A stretch of 64,000 nucleotides of DNA, taken from CBDFKY01 sp965248995 (GTDB taxonomy: Bacteria; Pseudomonadota; Alphaproteobacteria; Rickettsiales; UBA998). Both the position numbers and the translations under genes were made by a program. Shown here piece by piece: positions 26,671 to 35,495 of this stretch. How positions within the stretch are numbered: position 1 is the first letter of the stretch; each line of letters opens with the position of its first letter. The notes under the pieces are model-generated. The model had not been told where the DNA came from and did no database searches. It saw only the letters and a list, made by a program, of their open reading frames with translations. The DNA is taken from positions 1-64,000 of the forward strand of contig CBDFKY010000004.1 of the NCBI GenBank assembly GCA_965248995.1, read 5' to 3'.

Positions 26671-27812
26671 CACAGCCCCGCCATCGTGAAGAACACGGAA
26701 AACAGCGCGTCGGCGAGGAGGACGAGGAAGATCGACTGCACCACCGCCTGCGTGGTGCGCGCACCCAGTTCCGTCGCCGAGTTTTTGACCTGCAGTCCCT
26801 GCAGGCAGCCCACCATGCCGATCAGCATGGCGAAGACGGGCGCTTTCAACAGGCCGATATAAAACGTATGGCTGTTGATCGCCCCTTTCAGCCGTTCGGC
26901 GCATTCGAGCATCGACATGTCGAGCAGGGTGTTGGCCATGAAGAACGTGCCTGCCAGTCCCGCCAGATCCGCAAGGAAGGTGAGCACCGGCAGCATCAGC
27001 ACAATGGCGATCATGCGCGGCAGCACCAGCAGTTCGAACGGGTCGAGGCCAAGGGTGCGCAGCGCCGCCACCTCGTCATTCATCTTCATCACGCCGATCT
27101 GCGCGGCGAAGGCGCTGCTGGAGCGGCCTGCTACCATGATGGCGGTGATCAGCACGCCCATCTCCCGTAAAATCGAGATCGCTACTAGGTTGATCGTGAA
27201 CACGGTGGCGCCGAATTTGGCGAGCTGCGTCGCCCCCTGATATCCCAGTACCACGCTGATCAGGAACGCCATCAGCATGACGATCGGCGTGGCGCGGATG
27301 CCGATATCGTTCATATGGTAGATCACGCTTTTCAAACGCAGTCGCGCCGGATGGGTCACGGTGGTACCGAAAGTGGCGGAGAGCCGTCCGAAGAACTGGA
27401 TCAACGCCGCCGCTTCCTGCAGGAATCGAATGCTCGCTTTTCCGAATCCGGCGAACAGGAGGTGCAGGTATCCCGCCTTGCCGTCCGTCGCATCCGTCGG
27501 AGTGATACGCCGCACCAGTGCCAGAATCTTTTCGTGCGCCTCGCTAAAACCCTGCCAATGCACGCTGCCCTGATCGTTGATCGCTCCCTTGACCTGCTGC
27601 AGCAACAGCCACGCCCCGGTGGTATCGAGTTCTTCCAGCGTGCTGCCGTCCACGTTAAGCGTTTTCGAGGAAGGAGAGACGCTGATCTTTTTCGCCCGCT
27701 CGGCTTCCATCAGATGCGCCACCGTCCAGCTGCCGGACACACGCAGCACGGCGCTCTCTTGCGTCTCTTCCAGCCTCAACTGTGCGTGATGGTCGGGGGA
27801 GGGGGTGTTCAT
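26670..27812 (-). CDS. mlaE: Lipid ABC transporter permease MlaE with N-terminal STAS domain
   Basis: 380 residues from ATG 27812; a TTG start at 27842 is possible. The N-terminal 95 residues resemble a STAS (MlaB-like) domain, with strand-helix pattern and LNVDGSTLEELDTTGAWLLLQQV. The remainder is the MlaE permease with SVVLGYQGATQL, REMGVLITAIMVAGRSSSAFAAQIG and MKMNDEVAALRTLGLDP (the coupling region). In E. coli MlaB is a separate protein, here it is fused. The gene heads the mla operon and is divergent from hisS. Confidence 0.95.
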   Translation of the reverse strand: MNTPSPDHHAQLRLEETQESAVLRVSGSWTVAHLMEAERAKKISVSPSSKTLNVDGSTLEELDTTGAWLLLQQVKGAINDQGSVHWQGFSEAHEKILALVRRITPTDATDGKAGYLHLLFAGFGKASIRFLQEAAALIQFFGRLSATFGTTVTHPARLRLKSVIYHMNDIGIRATPIVMLMAFLISVVLGYQGATQLAKFGATVFTINLVAISILREMGVLITAIMVAGRSSSAFAAQIGVMKMNDEVAALRTLGLDPFELLVLPRMIAIVLMLPVLTFLADLAGLAGTFFMANTLLDMSMLECAERLKGAINSHTFYIGLLKAPVFAMLIGMVGCLQGLQVKNSATELGARTTQAVVQSIFLVLLADALFSVFFTMAGL

Positions 27813-27914
27813 GAGAGAACCTATACCATTTTTTCGCGGCAATACCAGCGCTTTGGGTGTTTTAGGCGTCTGGGCGCTTTACTATCGCGGGCTTGCAGGT
27901 TACATAGTGCCACT

Positions 27915-29258
27915 ATGAGCGGAAAACATATTCAACCCCCACGCGGTACGCATGATCTGATCGGTGAAGAGATGCGGCGGTTCCTGCATATCGTGGAAAG
28001 GGCGAGGGGTGTGAGCACGCTTTACGGCTTTCAGGAAATGCAAACGCCGATCTTTGAATTTTCCGAGGTGTTCCATCGCTCGCTTGGGGATACGTCCGAT
28101 GTGGTAAGTAAGGAAACATACACGTTTACGGACCGTGGTGGGGAGAGCTTAACGCTTCGCCCGGAATTTACCGCCGCAATCGTGCGGGCGTTTATTTCTA
28201 ACGGCTATACACAGCAGTTGCCGTTCAAGGCGTTTTATGCCGGCCCCGCCTTTCGTTATGAACGTCCGCAAGAAGGACGGCAGCGACAGTTTCATCAAGT
28301 TGGGGTAGAATGTTTAGGCGCTACTGATCCGTGGCATGATGCGGAAGCGATCGCTTGCGCTTATATGTTTCTTATCCAGGTTTTTAACGGCAGCAGACTT
28401 AAGCTCTATAATATAGAAAGAAAACTGGAGGATTTTGTCGCGCTTGAAATCAATACTATCGGTGATATTCAGAGCCGTACGCATTACCGTGAAAAATTAG
28501 TCGCCTATTTTGAAAAATATCAAAATGATCTTTCCGAAGAAAGTCGCATCCGATTGATAAAAAATCCCTTGCGCATTCTGGATTCCAAGCAGGCGGAAGA
28601 TAAAATGATCGTGGCGGGAGCGCCTTCTTTCAGAGATTCTTTAAACGTGGAATCGGAACATTGGTTTGATTCGGTATGTACATATTTGGATAAGTTGAAA
28701 ATTCCTTTTAATGAATCGCCAAGATTGGTGCGTGGACTGGATTATTATACCCATACCGTTTTTGAGTTTACTACGAATAAATTAGGTGCACAAGGAACGG
28801 TACTGGCAGGTGGTCGTTATAACGGACTCGTTCAACAAATGGGAGGTGAGGATATTCCAGGGATTGGATGGGCATCAGGAATCGAACGGCTTATGTTACT
28901 ACATAAGTTATGGTATGCAAATGTGCCTGCATTCGAAGATTCAAAGCTCGTCATCATAAACCCCGTTCCTGACTCTTTAATGTTTGCGGTTCAACTTGCT
29001 CACCGTTTCCGTCATCATGAAGTAAATGTTGAGATTATTCCGCATCCTAATGAAAACAAAGCATATAAGAAAGCTCTTGCAAAAGGGGCCACGCATTTTA
29101 TTGCACTGACAGAAGAGAGTGAAAAAACGGGAAATATTTCTGTTAAAGATGTGCGCTATAATACCACAAAGAGCATAAACATTACGGAAGAGGAAGTCTC
29201 ATCTTACCTAAACTCATTCATCCTTAATCTTCCCTACCCTCAGTCAAAGACTTTATGA
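27915..29258 (+). CDS. hisS: Histidine--tRNA ligase
   Basis: 447-residue class II aminoacyl-tRNA synthetase. Motif 1/2 is GPAFRYERPQEGRQRQFHQ at about 112-130, the His A-type box is VRGLDYYTHTVFE at about 273-285, and motif 3 is GIGWASGIERLML at about 318-330. ATG 27915 (MSGKHIQPPRGTHDL) is a standard HisRS start, and the longer frame to 27315 is antisense to mlaE. From about 28300 to the end the coding sequence becomes much more AT-rich than the flanks and than its own 5' part. All motifs remain intact, so this may reflect recombination or a foreign allele. Confidence 0.95.
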   Translation: MSGKHIQPPRGTHDLIGEEMRRFLHIVERARGVSTLYGFQEMQTPIFEFSEVFHRSLGDTSDVVSKETYTFTDRGGESLTLRPEFTAAIVRAFISNGYTQQLPFKAFYAGPAFRYERPQEGRQRQFHQVGVECLGATDPWHDAEAIACAYMFLIQVFNGSRLKLYNIERKLEDFVALEINTIGDIQSRTHYREKLVAYFEKYQNDLSEESRIRLIKNPLRILDSKQAEDKMIVAGAPSFRDSLNVESEHWFDSVCTYLDKLKIPFNESPRLVRGLDYYTHTVFEFTTNKLGAQGTVLAGGRYNGLVQQMGGEDIPGIGWASGIERLMLLHKLWYANVPAFEDSKLVIINPVPDSLMFAVQLAHRFRHHEVNVEIIPHPNENKAYKKALAKGATHFIALTEESEKTGNISVKDVRYNTTKSINITEEEVSSYLNSFILNLPYPQSKTL

Positions 29259-29333
29259 GTCCAATGAAAAAGCAATCATTCAATAATTTCCGTAACTTTT
29301 AAATATTACAACCTGACACCGGAAATTTTCCTT

Positions 29334-30413
29334 ATGATCCCCGAAGAAAAACTCAACGCCATCCTCGCTCGCCACCACCAGTTAGGAGAAAAACTCGCCA
29401 ACCCTTCCGCGCTCGGGGATGAATTCGCGGCTACCTCCCGCGAATATTCAGAACTCGGCGGGGTGGTGGAAACCATCCTCAGCCTGCAGGCGGCGCGTGG
29501 CGAACTGGCCGATACCGTAGCCATGCTCACCGATGCGTCGTTGGACGCGGACATGAAAGCCATGTGCAAGGAAGAGCAGTACCAGCTGGAAAAACTGATC
29601 CCCAGCCTGGCGCAGCAGCTGCAGAAGGAACTGCTGCCGAAGGACAAGGACGATGCCCGCAACGTGATCGTCGAGGTGCGGGCCGGTACGGGCGGTGATG
29701 AGGCGGGGCTGTTCGCGGCGGAACTGTTCCGGATGTATCAGCGTTTCGCCGAAGTCAAAGGCTGGGGGTTCGAGGTGATGGAGTATGCGGAGAACGGCAT
29801 CGGCGGCATCAAGGAAGCGAGCGGGGCCATTTCCGGGCGCGGTGCGTTCGGGAGGCTGAAGTTCGAGTCCGGCGTCCACCGCGTGCAGCGCGTGCCGCAG
29901 ACCGAGACGCAAGGGCGGATTCATACTTCCGCCGCGACGGTGGCGGTGCTACCCGAAGCGCAGGAAGTGGATATCCAGATCCGGGATGAGGATATTCGTA
30001 TTGATACCATGCGCTCATCAGGGGCAGGGGGGCAGCATGTCAACACCACAGATTCCGCCGTGCGCATGACGCATATCCCCACCGGCGTGGTGGTGATGGC
30101 ATCGGAAAAATCGCAGCACCAGAATAGACGAACCGCCATGCAGGTGCTGCGCTCACGGCTGTATGATCTGGAGCGGAACAAGCTCGCCAACGAGCGCTCG
30201 GAAGCACGCAAGAGCCAGGTAGGGTCGGGGGACAGGTCAGAGCGTATCCGCACCTATAATTTCCCGCAAGGACGAGTGACGGACCACCGGGTGAATCTTA
30301 CCCTGTACAAAATCGAGGCGATGATGAACGGCGAGGCGCTCGATGAAGTGATCGACGCGCTTACCTCCGCCGATGAAGCGGAACGCATGGCGGCGATGGG
30401 GGATGCTTCTTAA
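29334..30413 (+). CDS. prfA: Peptide chain release factor 1
   Basis: 359 residues. RF1 recognises UAA/UAG and hydrolyses peptidyl-tRNA. The GGQ catalytic loop lies in SSGAGGQHVNTTDSAVRM at about residues 224-241, with the usual domain 1 helices before it and the C-terminal IEAMMNGEALDEVIDAL. The tRNA-mimic anticodon-recognition region is present as in RF1. prmC (the methylase that modifies the GGQ) normally follows prfA in Proteobacteria, but the next gene here is an unrelated unknown protein. Confidence 0.97.
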   Translation: MIPEEKLNAILARHHQLGEKLANPSALGDEFAATSREYSELGGVVETILSLQAARGELADTVAMLTDASLDADMKAMCKEEQYQLEKLIPSLAQQLQKELLPKDKDDARNVIVEVRAGTGGDEAGLFAAELFRMYQRFAEVKGWGFEVMEYAENGIGGIKEASGAISGRGAFGRLKFESGVHRVQRVPQTETQGRIHTSAATVAVLPEAQEVDIQIRDEDIRIDTMRSSGAGGQHVNTTDSAVRMTHIPTGVVVMASEKSQHQNRRTAMQVLRSRLYDLERNKLANERSEARKSQVGSGDRSERIRTYNFPQGRVTDHRVNLTLYKIEAMMNGEALDEVIDALTSADEAERMAAMGDAS

Positions 30414-30477
30414 AAAATAATTTGCTATCATGTTGCGGCGCGGGATAAGATTCCGTTCGTTGTATTAGGTGAAAAAG

Positions 30478-30942
30478 ATGCTGGTTTTAACACATCATCA
30501 TTTTCAGTTTGCCGACCTCTTGACCCGTAAGACACCTGTGTTTCGGCAATCTTTAGTGATCCACGCCTGTATGCATCTGCGTCGGGAAATCGCTACCTTT
30601 AAGAATTCTGCCCCACCCGTTATTTGGACAAGAATTCTGGCTGGTGTGAACCAGGGTTTTCTCTCGGAAGTCCATCACCGGCTTTTGTGGGAAATGGTGC
30701 ATCATTCAGCCCAGTTAATCGCGCATGATCACCCGAATCTATTGATAGGCGTGGCAAAGGGTGCGCATGCCATGATCGTAAGCGAGCGTTCAGTCGACCT
30801 GCTTATCGAGCAAAAAAACGTTCGAATCACCGAAGAAGGGGTGCAAGCGTGGATCTTTCTGCTGACCCGCGAAGGCATGGAAGCGGATTATGCTGCATTC
30901 ATCGTACGCAAATGGGTAGCGCTCCATCTGTATTTATTATAA
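30478..30942 (+). CDS. Unrecognised 154-residue protein downstream of prfA
   Basis: Unknown family. ATG 30478 has AGGTGA upstream; a GTG at 30469 is also possible. It is His-rich in the first 20 residues (LTHHHFQF) and around 75-90 (VHHRLLWEMVHHSAQLIAHDHP). It has no signal peptide and no clear membrane segment. A polar middle is followed by WIFLLTREGMEADYAAFIVRKWVALHL. The histidines could bind metal, but no known pattern is present. The stop codon is inside the arm of a strong terminator, so the gene ends a transcription unit, perhaps shared with prfA 64 bases upstream. Confidence 0.65.
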   Translation: MLVLTHHHFQFADLLTRKTPVFRQSLVIHACMHLRREIATFKNSAPPVIWTRILAGVNQGFLSEVHHRLLWEMVHHSAQLIAHDHPNLLIGVAKGAHAMIVSERSVDLLIEQKNVRITEEGVQAWIFLLTREGMEADYAAFIVRKWVALHLYLL

Positions 30943-30975
30943 TCGACACCATCAGGCATGGCGTCGATTTTTTTT
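30941..30975 (+). terminator. Rho-independent terminator
   Basis: AATCGAC at 30941-30947 pairs with GTCGATT at 30963-30969, extended by CCAT (30949-30952) and ATGG (30958-30961) around a five-base loop, and is followed by a run of T to 30975. It starts inside the stop codon of the preceding gene and lies between convergent genes. Confidence 0.9.
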
Positions 30976-30977
30976 AT

Positions 30978-32354
30978 TTATGTCGCCGGCAGGTTGCCGT
31001 GTGTTCCCCGCCGCCATGCCCGGAGCATCACGATCAGAAACAGCACCCCCCCGATAATCGCGAACCCGCCCCCCATGCTTTGCACCCGCAGCGCCAGATC
31101 GGCATGGGACATGGCGCTGCTGATCGCATCCGGGCTCTTGCGCTGTACGCCGTAACCGCCGGACCAGAACAGCCCGACCACATGCATCACCTGTCCCACT
31201 CCCATGATGGCGGGTTGCCAGCGTGCCATGCGGGAATGCAGGATGAAGTGGTAGCCGTGCTCGCTCATCAGCAGGTAGGAAAGACCCATCAGCGCTACCG
31301 TCACGCCAAGCAGGGAGCCGTGATAGTGGGCCGGAATCTTGACGTTGATGCCGCTGATCATCGAGGCGAACGCGCCGCCGAGCATGAATAGGATCAACGA
31401 CCAGTAGAGGCAGGCGCCTATCGGGGTGCGGTAGGAGATCCACGGCCGATATTTTCCGCGCATACCCTCTATCAGGTACAAGGTGATGAACATGAGGGGG
31501 GAAAGGCCGCAGACCCATGCCATCAATTGCGTCATCAGCACCCGGAAATCCGCGCTGTCCGGCGTATAGAGCAGGTAGGGGATCGGCGTGGTCAGCACGC
31601 AGAGCAGGTTGACCCACAGCACGAGGCGATACCCGCGATGCAGGGTGAAGCCGGGATTCAGCCGGGCGATGATCAGCGCCCACGCCACCAGCATGAGCTG
31701 CACCCAGATGAACTGCAGCACGTGGCCGCCGCCCCAGAACAATAGTTCATAAAATAATTCGCCCTTCAGATCAGGCATATCGCTCAGGCCGCTCGCACTT
31801 AAGGCGAAGGCCAGCCCGGCCAGCCCGATCATCACGTGGGTGGTACGGTTGGCTACCGCCACCACGTCATGCCCGGGCCTCGTCCAGAGGGGGGCGTACT
31901 CCACCCATTTGATAAAGGTGGCGGCGCTGAGGCAGCCGAGGGCGAGATAAAACAGCGGGTGGGCAAGCATCGGTACGTAATTGCTCATCAGCGCTATGGC
32001 GGCCGGGTCGAGACTGGAGATGGTCGTCAGGAAGACCGCCGAGAGTGTCAGGAAGCGGGCGAATCCGTCGAAATAGGGCAGCCGTACCGGATTTTCGCGG
32101 GCTTCCGCCGACCAGCAGAGAAACAGGCAGCATACGAACCAGACCGTGATGGAAAGATTGACATGCGCCACCAGACTTCGGTGGAATAAGGTCGCCAGCA
32201 GGGGATAATGTTTCAACGCGGGATGCCATGCTACGGCCACGACGATGGAAAACAGGCCCGAGACCGCCAGTGAAATCAATCCCACCGCCAGCCAGGCGAG
32301 TGAAAAGCGTTTCAGTGCGGGTTCGGCGGCGACGTGAAGAGGAGAGGATGACAT
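30978..32354 (-). CDS. Heme-copper oxidase subunit I-like membrane protein
   Basis: 458 residues with about 12 hydrophobic helices, related to the heme-copper oxidase/NorB/CcoN superfamily. Candidate heme ligands are H64 (VAHVNLSITVW) in helix 2 and H391 (VGQVMHVVGLFW). H211 in FWGGGHVLQF is in the CuB-helix position, and H343/H345 (PAHYHG) are nearby. The paired histidines normally found in the next helix of true oxidases are not seen; that region reads TTPIPYLLYTPDS. It is divergent from ctaA by 50 bases, a link to cytochrome oxidase biology. Function could be a divergent oxidase, a NO-reductase-like enzyme, or an assembly or regulatory protein. It has no adjacent subunit II. Confidence 0.75.
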   Translation of the reverse strand: MSSSPLHVAAEPALKRFSLAWLAVGLISLAVSGLFSIVVAVAWHPALKHYPLLATLFHRSLVAHVNLSITVWFVCCLFLCWSAEARENPVRLPYFDGFARFLTLSAVFLTTISSLDPAAIALMSNYVPMLAHPLFYLALGCLSAATFIKWVEYAPLWTRPGHDVVAVANRTTHVMIGLAGLAFALSASGLSDMPDLKGELFYELLFWGGGHVLQFIWVQLMLVAWALIIARLNPGFTLHRGYRLVLWVNLLCVLTTPIPYLLYTPDSADFRVLMTQLMAWVCGLSPLMFITLYLIEGMRGKYRPWISYRTPIGACLYWSLILFMLGGAFASMISGINVKIPAHYHGSLLGVTVALMGLSYLLMSEHGYHFILHSRMARWQPAIMGVGQVMHVVGLFWSGGYGVQRKSPDAISSAMSHADLALRVQSMGGGFAIIGGVLFLIVMLRAWRRGTHGNLPAT

Positions 32355-32404
32355 GGGCAGCAGACCGGTTGCAATTTCGCTTCATGCTTATATGCTATTC
32401 GCCG

Positions 32405-33427
32405 ATGACGCAAGCCTCCCCCGCTCCCATAGATAAACCTGTCATATTCTGGCCCGTGATACTCTGGCTGCGGGCATGCATGGCGCTCGTCTTCGGCATG
32501 GTGCTGATCGGCGGGTTGACGCGGCTTACCGAATCGGGTCTCTCCATCGTCGAATGGAAACTGTTCAGCGGGACGTTCCCGCCCCTGACGCATTCGGCAT
32601 GGCAGGAAACGTTCACGCATTATCAGGCGACGCCGGAATTTATCAAGGAAAACAGCCGGATGGATCTGGAAGAGTTTAAAGGAATCTTCTGGCTGGAATA
32701 TATCCACCGGTTGCTCGGACGAGTAGTGGGGCTGGCTTACCTGCTGCCGCTGATCGTCTTTCAACTGCGCCGCAAACTCTCCCCACCTTTCACACGGAGG
32801 CTCTGGTTCTTGTTCGCGCTGGTATGCGCACAAGGCGTGGTCGGCTGGTATATGGTGAAAAGCGGTCTGATCCATGATCCGCATGTCAGTCCCTACCGCC
32901 TCGCGTTCCATTTATGCCTGGCGATCCTGATCTTGGGGAGGACCTACTGGCTGCTGTTTCACTACCGATATGATCTCGCCGGAGTTCCGCCCGTGCGGCG
33001 AGCGCCCCGGATAATGCTGGCATTGATCATGATCCAGATCTTTTTCGGAGCGCTGGTGGCAGGCCTGCACGCAGGCTTGATCTATAACAGTTTTCCACTG
33101 ATGGGCGGACAGTTCCTGCCGCCTGAAACATGGCAGGCCGCTCCCTGGATACGCAATCTGTTCGAACACGCCGCAACGGTGCAGTTCATCCATCGCTGGC
33201 TGGCGTTCGGGGTCTTCGGCGCCGTGATTCTGCAATGGCTGCGAACGCGGGCGCCCGCCGCGCGCGTAGTCGCAATTGTGGCAATGCTGCAGGTCATCCT
33301 CGGTATTTCAACGCTGCTCAGCGTCGTGGCGATTCCGCTCGCCAGCCTGCATCAATGCACGGCCATCCTGCTGGTGCTTTCGCAGTTGAGATATATTCTA
33401 ATCCTGAAAAAGCAGGCTCAACAATAA
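32405..33427 (+). CDS. ctaA: Heme A synthase
   Basis: 340-residue COX15/CtaA of the alphaproteobacterial type. It oxidises the heme O methyl group to make heme A for aa3-type cytochrome oxidase in the inner membrane. The eight-helix pattern is visible with GGLTRLTESGLSIVEWKLFSG at about residues 34-54 and heme-ligand histidines in WLEYIHRLLGRVVG, YRLAFHLCLAILIL, TVQFIHRWLAFG and ASLHQCTAILLV. ATG 32405 is preferred over further upstream starts as it gives a short polar N-terminus. It is divergent from the oxidase-like gene. Confidence 0.93.
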   Translation: MTQASPAPIDKPVIFWPVILWLRACMALVFGMVLIGGLTRLTESGLSIVEWKLFSGTFPPLTHSAWQETFTHYQATPEFIKENSRMDLEEFKGIFWLEYIHRLLGRVVGLAYLLPLIVFQLRRKLSPPFTRRLWFLFALVCAQGVVGWYMVKSGLIHDPHVSPYRLAFHLCLAILILGRTYWLLFHYRYDLAGVPPVRRAPRIMLALIMIQIFFGALVAGLHAGLIYNSFPLMGGQFLPPETWQAAPWIRNLFEHAATVQFIHRWLAFGVFGAVILQWLRTRAPAARVVAIVAMLQVILGISTLLSVVAIPLASLHQCTAILLVLSQLRYILILKKQAQQ

Positions 33428-33506
33428 TGCTTGCCTTCGACCGCCGCATTCACTAAAAGGCTTCTTTACTTTTGTAAGTAGAATTAAGAATACATGAGAG
33501 GATAAA

Positions 33507-33701
33507 GTGGCGTTGAACCCCGCGAAATTTGCGCGTGAAGTACGGCAGGAAGCGAAACGGGTGATCTGGCCGACGCGTAGGGAAACCATGATTTCCACTG
33601 CGATGGTAATGGTGCTCGCCTTGGTGGCTTCAGTATTCTTTGTGGTGATGGACAGCCTGATCGGATTGATAGTCCAGCGGGTTCTTGGGATTGGAGGATG
33701 A
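33507..33701 (+). CDS. secE: Protein translocase subunit SecE
   Basis: 64-residue single-helix SecE. The signature is KFAREVRQEAKRVIWPTRRET followed by one membrane helix (about 31-55). It begins at GTG 33507 (read as Met) with GAGAGGAT before it. Its stop overlaps the region two bases before nusG. No tRNA-Trp or tuf is found upstream, which is otherwise common. Confidence 0.95.
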   Translation: MALNPAKFAREVRQEAKRVIWPTRRETMISTAMVMVLALVASVFFVVMDSLIGLIVQRVLGIGG

Positions 33702-33702
33702 T

Positions 33703-34278
33703 GTGACGGACGCAGCGGCAGTAAGTGAGCATAAAGAAAGCAAGACCCGCTGGTATATCCTGCAGGCATATTCAGGCTTTGAGAAGAAAGTGGCGCAGAC
33801 CATTCGCGAAGATGCCGCGAAGCAGGGCATTTCCGATCTGATCGAAGAGGTCATCGTGCCGACGGAAGACGTGCTCGAGATGCGCCGCGGCAAGAAAGTC
33901 TCCATGGAGCGCAAGTTTTTTCCGGGCTATATCCTGATAAAAATGGTCATGAACGATGAAACTTGGCAGTTGGTGAAAACTATTCCGAAGGTCAACGGTT
34001 TCCTGGGCGGCGGCGGCAACCGTCCGCAGCCGGTCCTGCAGAAGGAAGTGGACCGGATCATGAGCCAGGTGAAAGCCGGTGTCGAAAAACCGAGGGATCG
34101 CGTACTGTTCGAAGTAGGAGAGCAAGTGAAGGTGGTGGACGGGCCGTTCGAATCGTTCGTCGGGATCATTGACGAGGTGGATTCGGACAAGGAAAGAATC
34201 AAACTTTCCGTCACGATTTTCGGACGCCCGACTCCGGTGGACTTGCAGTTCTCCCAAATCGAGCGCGTGTCGGCATAA
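33703..34278 (+). CDS. nusG: Transcription elongation/antitermination factor NusG
   Basis: 191 residues from GTG 33703, which has GGAGG five bases upstream within the end of secE. The NGN domain contains RWYILQAYSGFEKKVA and FFPGYILIKM, and the KOW domain contains VGEQVKVVDGPFESFVGIIDEVD at about 130-152. It binds RNA polymerase, couples to ribosomes or Rho, and is in the conserved secE-nusG-rplK order. Confidence 0.98.
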   Translation: MTDAAAVSEHKESKTRWYILQAYSGFEKKVAQTIREDAAKQGISDLIEEVIVPTEDVLEMRRGKKVSMERKFFPGYILIKMVMNDETWQLVKTIPKVNGFLGGGGNRPQPVLQKEVDRIMSQVKAGVEKPRDRVLFEVGEQVKVVDGPFESFVGIIDEVDSDKERIKLSVTIFGRPTPVDLQFSQIERVSA

Positions 34279-34293
34279 ATTTTAAATAAGGTG

Positions 34294-34322
34294 TTGACGG
34301 CCCTGCGCCGTCTCTCTATAAA
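34294..34322 (+). promoter_or_regulatory. Sigma-70 type promoter upstream of rplK
   Basis: TTGACG at 34294-34299 and TATAAA at 34317-34322 with an exact 17-base spacer, located in the 74-base gap between nusG and rplK. It would let the ribosomal protein and RNA polymerase genes be transcribed separately from secE-nusG. Confidence 0.75.
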
Positions 34323-34352
34323 GCGTGTTCTTTCGAAAATTAAGGTAAGGCA

Positions 34353-34784
34353 ATGGCAAAACAGATTGCGGGCTTCGTAAAGCTCCAGATTCCAGCAGGC
34401 AAAGCGAACCCGTCACCGCCCATCGGGCCGGCGCTCGGCCAGCGCGGCGCGAATATCATGGAATTCTGCAAGGCGTTCAACGCGGCCACTCAGAACATCG
34501 AAGTGGGTATTCCAACACCCGTGCAGATCACGATTTATTCGGATAAGAGTTTTACTTTCATTCTGAAGACCCCTCCTGTGTCTTATTTTCTCAAGAAGGC
34601 GGCGGGCATTCCCAAAGGGGCCAATGCGCCGGGAAAAGAAGTGAAAGGAAAGGTGACGATGTCCCAGATCAAGGAAATTGCCGAGAAGAAAAAAGCGGAT
34701 CTTAATTCGCACACGGTGGAAGGGGCGATGGAAATGATCAAGGGGTCCGCGCTGGCGATGGGACTTCAGGTGGTAGAGGGCTAA
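34353..34784 (+). CDS. rplK: 50S ribosomal protein L11
   Basis: 143 residues, standard L11: QIAGFVKLQIPAGKANPSPPIGPALGQRG at the N-terminus with the proline-rich, thiopeptide-contact region, and the C-terminal rRNA-binding domain ending EGAMEMIKGSALAMGLQVVEG. It sits on the GTPase-associated centre of 23S rRNA. The start has TAAGGTAAGG upstream and rplA follows after four bases. Confidence 0.99.
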   Translation: MAKQIAGFVKLQIPAGKANPSPPIGPALGQRGANIMEFCKAFNAATQNIEVGIPTPVQITIYSDKSFTFILKTPPVSYFLKKAAGIPKGANAPGKEVKGKVTMSQIKEIAEKKKADLNSHTVEGAMEMIKGSALAMGLQVVEG

Positions 34785-34788
34785 AGTT

Positions 34789-35484
34789 ATGGCAAAGATC
34801 GGAAAAAGAATAAAGGCGCTGCGTGCCAAAACGGACGATACGAAGTTGCATGGCGCACTGGATGCGTTGAGCTTTCTTAAGTCGAACGCAAACGCGAAAT
34901 TTGATGAAACCATTGAAGCTGTTATCATGCTCGGCGTAGATGCACGTAAATCGGATCAGACGGTGCGCGGTGCCGCGCCCCTGCCGCACGGTACCGGTAA
35001 AACTGTTCGCGTCGCTGTATTTGCCCGTGATGCGAAAGCAAAGGAAGCGGAAGCTGCCGGAGCGGATATTGTCGGCGCTGAGGATCTGGTGGACAGCATT
35101 CTGGCGGGAACCATTAATTTTGACCGTTGCATCGCGACGCCTGATATGATGGCGATGGTCGGCCGGGTCGCGAAAGTGTTAGGGCCGAAGGGTCTTATGC
35201 CGAATCCGAAACTGGGTACGGTGACGCCTAACGTCGCGGATGCGGTGAAGGCGGCCAAAGCCGGGGAAATCCAGTTCCGTATGGAGAAAGCATCGATTGT
35301 ACACGCAGGTATCGGCAAAGTCAGTTTCGAAGCGTCGCAACTGAAAGAAAATCTGGCCGCTTTCCTGAAAGCGGTCGAAAAAGCCAAGCCTGCCACTGCG
35401 AAAGGCGTCTATATAAAACGTATCAGCCTGTCATCCACTATGGGAGTGGGTGTTAAAGTTGATATCACCTCAATTGCTGCCTAA
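34789..35484 (+). CDS. rplA: 50S ribosomal protein L1
   Basis: 231 residues, full-length L1 of the stalk. It contains GRVAKVLGPKGLMPNPKLGTVT at about 125-146 and the C-terminal KGVYIKRISLSSTMGVGVKVD. In other bacteria L1 represses its own operon by binding an mRNA site that mimics rRNA; no such site was clear here. It is four bases after rplK and twelve before rplJ. Confidence 0.99.
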   Translation: MAKIGKRIKALRAKTDDTKLHGALDALSFLKSNANAKFDETIEAVIMLGVDARKSDQTVRGAAPLPHGTGKTVRVAVFARDAKAKEAEAAGADIVGAEDLVDSILAGTINFDRCIATPDMMAMVGRVAKVLGPKGLMPNPKLGTVTPNVADAVKAAKAGEIQFRMEKASIVHAGIGKVSFEASQLKENLAAFLKAVEKAKPATAKGVYIKRISLSSTMGVGVKVDITSIAA

Positions 35485-35495
35485 AGGTTAACCCG

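Noticed and set aside
35485..35495. E. coli-type L10 leader for autoregulation upstream of rplJ
   Set aside because: Only eleven bases separate rplA and rplJ, so there is no room for it.
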